Shown here: in pieces, positions 1-5,500 of the stretch
How the letters are laid out: every line of letters begins with the position of its first letter
Numbering within the stretch: the first letter of the stretch is position 1
Assembly: GCA_021851465.1 (NCBI GenBank)
Contig: JAJZDL010000187.1
Span: forward strand, 1 to 5,500
Reading direction: 5' to 3'
Source of the DNA: Acidobacteriota bacterium
Lineage (GTDB): Bacteria; Acidobacteriota; Terriglobia; Terriglobales; Acidobacteriaceae
DNA: 5,500 bases
Made by a program: the position numbers and the translations under genes
The notes under the pieces: model-generated
The model's database searches: none
What the model saw: the letters and a program-made list of their open reading frames with translations, nothing else
What the model was told of the DNA's origin: nothing

Positions 1-1
1 C

Positions 2-568
2 GTCAACGGCAAATCTCTTGGCATCAACTCCAAGCCCGATAGCGGCTGGATCTTCTCCTTCCCCGCAGTCGAGTTCGCACCCGGCAGCCTCAAGGCCGTC
101 GGCAAGACCGGCACAAAGATCGCCACGCAGCAGGAGCTGACCACCGCTGGCCCAGCCGCAGCGCTCAAGCTGACGCCCATCCTCGGCCCGAAGGGACTGC
201 AAGCCGATGGCGAAGACGTCGCGCTCATCGACATCGAAGTGGTGGACGCGAAGGGAGAGCGCTGCCCCACAGACGACGCGCGCGTCGACTTCACCTGCAC
301 CGGCCCCGGCATCTGGCGCGGCGGGTACAACAGCGGCAAGCTCGGTTCCACCAACAACCTCTACCTCAACACCGAGTGCGGCATCAACCGCGTCGCGGTG
401 CGCTCCACCCTGGCCCGCACCACCGATCCGGCCCCCGGCCCCATCACCGTCACCGCCAAGCGCAACGGCCTGAAACCGGCGCAGGTTCAGATCGTTCCCA
501 AGCCAGTCGCTGTCGCCAACGGTATCTCGCCGCACACACCGCAGCATCTTCCGTATCCAGCAGAGTAA
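2..568 (+). CDS. C-terminal part of a GH2-family glycosidase (beta-galactosidase-like), 5' truncated
   Basis: This is the last 188 residues of a larger protein; the start and the catalytic barrel lie left of the window. The frame is open from base 2 and ends at TAA (566-568). Residues 1-50 of the visible part (VNGKSLG, then APGSLKAVGKTG and a TAG linker) resemble the small beta-sandwich domain (DUF4982 type) that follows the GH2 catalytic domain. Residues about 52-167 resemble the next Ig-like C-terminal domain (Glyco_hydro2_C5 type), with LQADGEDVALIDIEVVDAKG (68-87), GPGIWRGGYNSG (101-112) and YLNTECGINRVAVRST (121-136). Family members hydrolyse beta-galactosides or related beta-linked sugars, often in the periplasm or outside the cell. 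No catalytic glutamate is visible, so the substrate cannot be told. The last 20 or so residues are a Pro-rich tail without recognisable domain character. The assignment rests on recalled family sequence patterns. It is convergent with the efflux operon and probably functionally unrelated to it. Confidence 0.82.
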   Translation, partial: VNGKSLGINSKPDSGWIFSFPAVEFAPGSLKAVGKTGTKIATQQELTTAGPAAALKLTPILGPKGLQADGEDVALIDIEVVDAKGERCPTDDARVDFTCTGPGIWRGGYNSGKLGSTNNLYLNTECGINRVAVRSTLARTTDPAPGPITVTAKRNGLKPAQVQIVPKPVAVANGISPHTPQHLPYPAE

Positions 569-578
569 TCTCCCAGTC

Positions 579-607
579 GCCGGCCCAGTGCTTCATGCCT
601 GGCCGGC
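579..607. terminator. GC-rich inverted repeat between convergent genes, candidate bidirectional terminator
   Basis: GCCGGCC (579-585) pairs perfectly with GGCCGGC (601-607). After bulging C586, AG (587-588) can pair with CT (599-600), leaving a loop of about 10 bases. It sits 10 bases after the glycosidase stop and 34 bases past the stop of the minus-strand channel gene, so it could end or protect both transcripts. Neither strand has a T-run after the stem, so it is not a canonical intrinsic terminator. It may act as a Rho-dependent or 3'-end-stabilising hairpin, or be a chance GC palindrome. The rest of the 569-641 gap shows nothing else. Confidence 0.4.
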
Positions 608-641
608 ACCGGTCACTCCTTCGCGCACCATTCAAGCGCAC

Positions 642-2156
642 TCATCTCTGAATTGTGGACTCTGCTGCCGTCAGGTTCTTCGATACCGCCTTCGGCGTCG
701 GCAACTGCGTTCTGTCCCATCCTCCGCCCAGCGCCTGGATCAGGTCCACCGACTCCGTCATCGCCTGCATCTGTACCGTCGCCAGCGCTTGTTGGTCTGC
801 CAGCAGTGTCGTCTCCACCGTCACCACGTCGATGTACGGATCGACCCCCGTCTCATACCGCGCTATCTCCAGGTCGACGACACGCTGCGCCGACTGCACC
901 GCCTCTTGCTGCTGTCCTACCTGCTGCGAAAGGATGCGGACCGCCGCCAGCGCGTCCTCCACCTCCTGAAATGCGGTCAGCACCGTCTGCCGATAGCCTG
1001 CGACATCGGAGTTGTAGGCTTCGATGAACTCATTGACCGTGGCCCGGCGCAGACCGGCATCGAAGATCGTCTCGGAGGCCGTTGGGCCAATCGACCAGAA
1101 GCGGCTCGGCCAGTCGAACAGGTGCTTCAGCGTCGAACTCTGAAATCCAGCGGCGGCGGTCAACGTCAGCGTCGGATAGAATGCCGCGTCCGCAATCCCG
1201 ATCTGCGCATTGGCCGCGGCCAGCATGCGCTCCGACGCCGCCACGTCCGGCCTGCGCTCCAGCAACTGCGACGGTACGCCGATCGGCACCGGCGGCGGCG
1301 ACGCATTCAACGCCCTCACCGGAATCGAGAACGCGGACGGGTTCGCGCCGATCAGCACCGCTATCGCGTGCTCGTACTGCGCGCGTGCCACGCCCAGCGC
1401 GGTCGATGCAGCCTGGACATTCTGCAGCGCGTTCTGCGCCTCCACCACAGACACCTCGTCGCCCACGCCGGTCTCGTACTGCGCGCGCGTCAGGTCCAGC
1501 TCCTTCCGGTCTGCCACTACGGTCTGGTCGTACACCGCCTGCAGCGCGTCCTGCCCGCGTATCTCGAAGAAGTAGACGGCCAGGCTCCCCTGCTCGGTCA
1601 GCCGTTCCCCCTCCAGGTCCGCCGCGCTGATCTGCGCGTTGTACTGCTCCTCGCTGATCAGGTTGCGCACCTTCCCCCACAGGTCCGGCGCCCAGGAGGC
1701 GTCCATCGGCGCGGACGTGATTGAACTCTCGTGTCCGGTATTGGCCGTAGCCGAGTTTGTCAAATTGCCCGAAGACTTGGAGCGCGTGAACCCCGGCCCG
1801 ACGCCGAGCGTGGGATAGAGCTCCGAGCGCGCCTGCGCAATCAACGTGCGCGCCTCCATGAAGTTCGCGAAGTACTGCTTGATCGTCTGGTTGTCGATGT
1901 TCAGTTTGTCTTCGAGGGCGTTCAACTCCGGGTCGCCGAAGATCTCCCACCAATTTCCCTGCAACATCGCGTCCTGTGGCTGCGCCACCTTCCACTCGCC
2001 CGTGTCCGCAAACTGCGCCGGCGCTTCCTTGTAGCTGACGGGCGGTGCCTGCGCCAGCGGTGTAGGCTGGCGATACTTCGGGCCCACGCGGCAGCCTGTC
2101 AACGGCAGAACGGCGAGCGCGAGAACAATTGCAACGGATTGTCGATAGCCGGTCAT
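642..2156 (-). CDS. RND efflux outer-membrane lipoprotein channel (NodT/OprM family)
   Basis: This 504-residue TolC-like outer-membrane factor should form the trimeric exit duct for the RND pump encoded just upstream. Residues 1-21 are a lipoprotein signal peptide (MTGYRQ, a hydrophobic stretch, then LTGC). Cys22 is the likely lipidated residue, followed by the family-typical CRVGPKYRQPTP (22-33). Residues 68-83 (GNWWEIFGDPELNALE) are a usual NodT-family opening. Two tandem OEP repeats follow, about 80-270 and 295-478. They share YPTL strand starts (114-117 and 327-330) and matched helix segments RAQYETGVGDEVSVVEAQNA (224-243) and IARYETGVDPYIDVVTVETT (431-450). LLERRPDVAASERMLAAANA (298-317) is a strong family signature. 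The length is normal. The frame is open upstream to an ATG at 2216, but I chose ATG at 2156 because it places the signal peptide at the N-terminus, avoids a 32-base overlap with the RND gene and has GGGTG 7 bases upstream. It stops with TGA (642-644). It is the last gene of the operon. Confidence 0.95.
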   Translation of the reverse strand: MTGYRQSVAIVLALAVLPLTGCRVGPKYRQPTPLAQAPPVSYKEAPAQFADTGEWKVAQPQDAMLQGNWWEIFGDPELNALEDKLNIDNQTIKQYFANFMEARTLIAQARSELYPTLGVGPGFTRSKSSGNLTNSATANTGHESSITSAPMDASWAPDLWGKVRNLISEEQYNAQISAADLEGERLTEQGSLAVYFFEIRGQDALQAVYDQTVVADRKELDLTRAQYETGVGDEVSVVEAQNALQNVQAASTALGVARAQYEHAIAVLIGANPSAFSIPVRALNASPPPVPIGVPSQLLERRPDVAASERMLAAANAQIGIADAAFYPTLTLTAAAGFQSSTLKHLFDWPSRFWSIGPTASETIFDAGLRRATVNEFIEAYNSDVAGYRQTVLTAFQEVEDALAAVRILSQQVGQQQEAVQSAQRVVDLEIARYETGVDPYIDVVTVETTLLADQQALATVQMQAMTESVDLIQALGGGWDRTQLPTPKAVSKNLTAAESTIQR

Positions 2157-2163
2157 ATTCGTA

Positions 2164-2168
2164 CACCC
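2164..2168 (-). promoter_or_regulatory. Probable ribosome binding site of the outer-membrane channel gene
   Basis: On the minus strand GGGTG lies 7 bases before the ATG at 2156, inside the 28-base gap after the RND stop codon. It is a weak Shine-Dalgarno match but well spaced. It supports the 2156 start over the upstream in-frame ATG at 2216. An ATG at 2170 is out of frame with the channel. Confidence 0.45.
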
Positions 2169-2184
2169 ATATGGTTCATCCAGT

Positions 2185-5100
2185 TTATTCCGAAGGCGAC
2201 GCAAGCGGTCCCTCATCGGGATGGAACGTGTCGCGTTGCTGTCCCAGCGCGCGCAGGCGCAGGCGGTCCATCGCCAGATACACCACCGGAGTCGTGTAGA
2301 GCGTCAGCATCTGGCTCACCACCAGGCCGCCCACAATCGTGATCCCCAACGGGCGGCGCATCTCCGATCCAGTCCCCGTCCCGAAGGCCAGAGGCAGCGC
2401 GCCGAAGAGTGCCGCCATCGTGGTCATCATGATCGGGCGGAAGCGCAGCATACAAGCCTCGAAGATCGCCTCCTCTGTGCTCATGCCCCGTTCGCGCTCC
2501 GCCTGTAGCGCGAAGTCGATCATCATGATCGCATTCTTCTTCACAATCCCGATCAGCAGGATGATGCCGATGATCGAGATCACATTCAGGTCCTCGTGGA
2601 AGATCATCAGCGCCAGCATCGCGCCCACGCTCGCCGAGGGCAGCGTCGAGATGATCGTCAGCGGATGCACCAGGCTCTCGTACAGCATTCCCAGTACGAT
2701 GTACACGCTCAGCAGCGCTGTGACGATCAGCATCGGCTCGCTGCCCAGCGACTGCTGGTAAGCCTGTACCGTTCCGGCAAAAAATCCGCGCACCGTCGAG
2801 GGAGGGTTCAACCGCTGCACTACCTGGCTGACGGCCAGCGTTGCGTCGCTCAACGAAAAGCCCGGCGCCAGGTTGAACGAAACCGTTACCGACGGAAACT
2901 GGCCCGTGTGGTTCAGCACCAGCGGCGTCGTGTTGGCCTGCACCTTCGACATGGTGAACAGCGATGTGTTGCCGGTCACCGTCGTATTGCCGATGGATGA
3001 GTGTACATACACATCCTTCAGCCCCTCTGGGGTCGCCCAGTACTCGGGCGCAACCTCCAGCACAACGTAGTACTGGTTCAACTGCGTGTAGATCAGCGAC
3101 ACCTCCGACTGGCCGAACTCCGAGTACAACGCCGAGTCCAGTGAAGTAGCGGTCTGCCCAAGCTGCGCGGCGGAGACGCGGTCATAGTATACTCGCTGGT
3201 CCAACCCGCCATTCTGCTGGTCGCTGCTCACATCCTGGAACCCTGGGAGTTTCGTTATCTCAGCCAGAAACTTCGGCCCCCACGTCTGCAAGTCGTCCAG
3301 GTTGTCCGCCTGGATCGTGTACTGGTACATCCCATTGCTGACGCGCCCTCCAACGCGAATGTCCTGCGCCGCCTGCAGAAATGTAGACGCACCGGTGATC
3401 CGGTTCAACTTCGGGCGTAACCGGTCGATCACGCTCTCAGCGTCGATCTTCCGCTGCTCCAGCGGCTTCAGAATCACATAGACAAACCCCGTGTTGGTCG
3501 CGCCCCCGCCAGTGAACCCAATCACGTTGCGCACCGCCGGGTCGCTCTTGATCACCCCTTCGATCTGGTGCAGCGCGCTGTTCATCGCCGGGTACGAAGC
3601 GTCCTGCGGCCCGCGCATGGCGCCGATCAGCGAGCCAATGTCCTGCTGCGGAAAGAACCCCTTCGGGATCTTGATCCAAATCGCCACGTTCAGCGCAACG
3701 ATCAGAACCAGCACCGTCAGCACCAGCGCTGGGTTCTCCAGCACCCAACGCAGGCTCTTCCTGTAATGGCCCAGCACCCATTCAAAGGCCGCCTCCGACG
3801 CCCTGTACATGCGGCCATGTTCTGCCCTCTTCTCGCTCTTCAGCATGTACGCGCACATCATCGGCGTCGTCGTCAACGAGATCGCCATCGACACCAGGAT
3901 GGCCGTCGACAGAGTCACCGCAAACTCGCGGAAGAGCCGCCCCACGATCCCGCCCATCAACAGCAGCGGAATAAAGACCGCGATCAGAGAGATGCTGATC
4001 GTCATCACCGTGAAGCCGATCTCCTTGGCCCCCAGCAGGGTCGCCGCATACGGCTCCATCCCGTCCTCGATATGCCGCGTGATGTTCTCCATCACCACAA
4101 TCGCGTCGTCCACCACAAATCCGGTAGAGATGGTCAGCGCCATCAGCGACAGGTTGTCGATCGAGTAGCCGCACACATACATCACCGCAAAGGTGCCCAC
4201 CAGCGAGACCGGAACGGCAACCGCTGGGATCAGCGTGGCGCGCCCGTTGCGCAGAAACAGGAAGACCACCAGCACCACCAGCGCAATCGAGAGCAGCAAC
4301 GTCCGCTCCACATTGTCCACCGAGGCCTTGATCGTTGTGGTGCGGTCCATCACCACGGTGGTCGTAATTCCCTTAGGGATCGCCGCCTCCAACGCGGGCA
4401 ACTGCGCATAGATGCGCTTGACCGTGTTGATGATGTTCGCGCCCGGCTGGCGGAAGACGATCAGCACCACCGCCCGCTTGCCATTCAGGTAGCCCCCCGC
4501 GCGCAGATTCTGTGTCGAGTCGATCACATCGGCCACGTCCGACAGGCGCACCGCCTCGCCGTTGTGGTAGCCCACAATCAGCGGCTTGTACTCGTCTGCG
4601 TGGGAGATCTGCCCGTTCACTACAATGTCCGCGCTTACGTTCCCGTTCGTGATCTGTCCCCGTGCAAGGTTCGAGTTCTCCAGGCCCAGCAACCCCTGCA
4701 GGTTCGCCATCGTCAGTCCATAGCTCGCCAGCTTGGTGGGGTTCACCTCCACGCGCACCGAGGGAAGCGCGCCGCCGCCCGCGCTCACCTGCCCCACCCC
4801 CTGGATCTGCGACAGCTTCTGCTCCATGATGGTGGACGCTTCGTCGTATAGTTTGTCCGGCCCATACACGTCGGAGGTCAGGCCGATAATCATGATCGGC
4901 GCATCCGCCGGGTTCACCTTGCGGTAGGTCGGGTTGCCCGGCAGGTTGGCCGGAAGATAGGTGTACGCCGCGTTGATCGCCGCCTCCACATCGCGGGCCG
5001 CGCCGTCGATATTGCGGTTCAGGTCGAACTGGATGGTGATGTTGGTCGAGCCCAGGCCGCTCGTCGAGGTCATCTCCGTGACCCCTGCGATGTGCCCAAA

Positions 5101-5310
5101 CTGCCGCTCCAGCGGCGTCGCCACAGACGACGCCATGACCTCCGCGCTCGCCCCAGGTAGCCCCGCATTCACATTGATCGTCGGAAAATCCACCTGTGGC
5201 AGCGGAGAGACCGGCAACACCTCGAACGCAATCGCACCGGCGATCGCCACCGCCACCGTGAGCAGAGTCGTAGCCACCGGCCGACGCACAAATGGCGCTG
5301 AGGCGTTCAC
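2185..5310 (-). CDS. mdtC: RND (HAE1 family) multidrug efflux transporter, MdtC-like inner-membrane subunit
   Basis: This complete 1041-residue proton-driven inner-membrane exporter matches the usual MdtC/AcrB length. The N-terminus FVRRPVATTLLTVAV with LPVSPLPQVDFPTI (32-45) is typical of the MdtB/MdtC branch. The architecture is standard: TM1 about 12-32, a large periplasmic loop about 33-334, TM2-TM7 about 335-546, a second periplasmic loop about 547-858 and TM8-TM12 about 859-1012. TM4 carries the proton-relay pair Asp401-Asp402 in TGFVVDDAIVVMENI. TM10 carries Lys925 in GIVKKNAIMMIDFA, equivalent by position to AcrB Lys940. GFFPQQDIG (551-559) is the usual segment after TM7, and LRFRPIMMTTMAALFGALPL (955-974) closely resembles E. 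coli MdtC as I recall it. In MdtBC pumps MdtC works in a mixed trimer with MdtB, the tail of which precedes this gene. Start is GTG at 5310, overlapping the upstream TGA by 4 bases (GTGA), with AGG 6 bases before it; stop is TAA (2185-2187). Substrates cannot be read from sequence. No frameshift or missing key residue was seen. Confidence 0.96.
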   Translation of the reverse strand: MNASAPFVRRPVATTLLTVAVAIAGAIAFEVLPVSPLPQVDFPTINVNAGLPGASAEVMASSVATPLERQFGHIAGVTEMTSTSGLGSTNITIQFDLNRNIDGAARDVEAAINAAYTYLPANLPGNPTYRKVNPADAPIMIIGLTSDVYGPDKLYDEASTIMEQKLSQIQGVGQVSAGGGALPSVRVEVNPTKLASYGLTMANLQGLLGLENSNLARGQITNGNVSADIVVNGQISHADEYKPLIVGYHNGEAVRLSDVADVIDSTQNLRAGGYLNGKRAVVLIVFRQPGANIINTVKRIYAQLPALEAAIPKGITTTVVMDRTTTIKASVDNVERTLLLSIALVVLVVFLFLRNGRATLIPAVAVPVSLVGTFAVMYVCGYSIDNLSLMALTISTGFVVDDAIVVMENITRHIEDGMEPYAATLLGAKEIGFTVMTISISLIAVFIPLLLMGGIVGRLFREFAVTLSTAILVSMAISLTTTPMMCAYMLKSEKRAEHGRMYRASEAAFEWVLGHYRKSLRWVLENPALVLTVLVLIVALNVAIWIKIPKGFFPQQDIGSLIGAMRGPQDASYPAMNSALHQIEGVIKSDPAVRNVIGFTGGGATNTGFVYVILKPLEQRKIDAESVIDRLRPKLNRITGASTFLQAAQDIRVGGRVSNGMYQYTIQADNLDDLQTWGPKFLAEITKLPGFQDVSSDQQNGGLDQRVYYDRVSAAQLGQTATSLDSALYSEFGQSEVSLIYTQLNQYYVVLEVAPEYWATPEGLKDVYVHSSIGNTTVTGNTSLFTMSKVQANTTPLVLNHTGQFPSVTVSFNLAPGFSLSDATLAVSQVVQRLNPPSTVRGFFAGTVQAYQQSLGSEPMLIVTALLSVYIVLGMLYESLVHPLTIISTLPSASVGAMLALMIFHEDLNVISIIGIILLIGIVKKNAIMMIDFALQAERERGMSTEEAIFEACMLRFRPIMMTTMAALFGALPLAFGTGTGSEMRRPLGITIVGGLVVSQMLTLYTTPVVYLAMDRLRLRALGQQRDTFHPDEGPLASPSE

Positions 5311-5500
5311 GGGTGACCTGCCGGTTGCTGCCCGTCTCCGTTCAGTCCGCCGTTCCGTCTTCCCGCATCCCCGTTCCCGCCCTTGCGCGAGAAGCGGTGC
5401 CCCAGAGTGTCGAAGAAGATATAAATCACCGGCGTCGTGTACAGAGTCAACACCTGGCTGACCAGCAGCCCGCCCACCATCACAATTCCAAGCGGCCGAC
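5307..5500 (-). CDS. mdtB: C-terminus of an MdtB-like RND multidrug efflux transporter, truncated by window edge
   Basis: Only the final 63 residues and the stop (TGA, 5307-5309) are inside the window; the first full codon is at 5498-5496. The visible protein starts RPLGIVMVGGLLVSQVLTLY and continues TTPVIYIFFDTLGHRF. This is the last transmembrane helix (TM12) of an HAE1-family RND pump and closely resembles the MdtB C-terminus as I recall it. The corresponding part of the neighbouring MdtC-like protein reads RPLGITIVGGLVVSQMLTLY, so the two are tandem paralogues. After TM12 comes a cytoplasmic tail of about 30 residues rich in Gly, Asn, Arg and Asp. The protein should pair with the MdtC-like subunit in a mixed RND trimer. 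The MdtB rather than MdtC assignment rests on its upstream position and on VMVGGLLVSQVLTL; with so little sequence it is less certain than the RND family call. Confidence 0.85.
   Translation of the reverse strand, partial: RPLGIVMVGGLLVSQVLTLYTTPVIYIFFDTLGHRFSRKGGNGDAGRRNGGLNGDGQQPAGHP
5317..5319 (-). promoter_or_regulatory. Probable ribosome binding site for the mdtC-like gene, inside the upstream gene
   Basis: The minus strand reads GGCAGGTCACCC immediately before the GTG start at 5310, so an AGG(T) core sits 6 bases upstream. It lies within the last codons of the mdtB-like gene. Together with the 4-base GTGA stop/start overlap it points to translational coupling of the two RND subunits. 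Confidence 0.45.

Noticed and set aside
207..473. Plus-strand open frame (88 codons) in another frame of the glycosidase gene
   Set aside because: The product is Ser/Thr/Pro/Ala low-complexity sequence, while the overlapping frame encodes recognisable GH2 accessory domains.
450..641. Small minus-strand open frame (63 codons) directly downstream of the channel gene
   Set aside because: It is antisense to the conserved glycosidase C-terminus and crosses the hairpin. It has no convincing ribosome binding site or domain, so I do not support it as a gene.
588..1724. Long plus-strand open frame (378 codons) opposite the outer-membrane channel gene
   Set aside because: Its product is extremely Arg/Leu/His-rich with no domain pattern, and it lies fully antisense to a well-recognised gene. 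GC-rich codon use commonly leaves such frames open.
1030..2166. Second minus-strand open frame (378 codons) within the channel gene
   Set aside because: It is out of frame with the clear OEP-domain protein. Its product is Gly/Arg/Ala-rich and not recognisable.
2157..2184. Possible internal promoter or terminator between the RND and channel genes
   Set aside because: The gap is only 28 bases, with no hairpin or convincing -35/-10 pair. It looks like a simple intra-operon spacer carrying a ribosome binding site.
3568..4851. Long plus-strand open frame (427 codons) opposite the mdtC-like gene
   Set aside because: The product is His/Arg/Gln-rich low-complexity sequence and is antisense to conserved RND transmembrane and periplasmic regions. 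It is a shadow frame.

Overview
The window holds the 3' end of a plus-strand glycoside hydrolase gene and, converging on it, the distal part of a minus-strand RND multidrug-efflux operon. It is GC-rich and densely coding. It is chromosomal in character, with no tRNA, rRNA, CRISPR array, insertion sequence or phage gene that I can see. The source looks like a Gram-negative (diderm) bacterium, because it encodes a tripartite RND pump and an outer-membrane lipoprotein channel. The pairing of a GH2-type beta-galactosidase C-terminus with an MdtBC-like pump would fit a soil Acidobacteriota genome (Terriglobus/Granulicella/Edaphobacter type), but that is an impression from protein style and is not proven here.

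Layout: positions 2-568 (+) are the last 188 residues of a GH2-family glycosidase, covering accessory beta-sandwich domains only; the catalytic domain lies off the left edge. Positions 569-641 are a short convergent intergenic gap with a strong GC-rich inverted repeat (579-607). Reading leftward on the minus strand from the right edge come three genes. The first is the last 63 codons of an MdtB-like RND transporter (5307-5500, truncated by the window). The second is a complete 1041-residue MdtC-like RND transporter (2185-5310). The third is a complete 504-residue NodT/OprM-type outer-membrane efflux lipoprotein (642-2156).

The three minus-strand genes form one transcription unit. The first two overlap by 4 bases (GTGA), and the third starts 28 bases after the second stops. 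Two different RND subunits in tandem is the hallmark of MdtABC/MuxABC pumps, in which the two paralogues assemble into a mixed trimer. Having the outer-membrane channel gene last in the operon resembles Pseudomonas muxABC-opmB more than E. coli mdtABC, which borrows TolC. The periplasmic adaptor (MdtA-like) gene and the operon promoter are expected beyond position 5500 and cannot be seen here.

I found no evidence of a previously undescribed system. The observations below are modest: gene architecture, translational coupling, a paralogous DNA repeat, a low-complexity C-terminal tail and a convergent hairpin.
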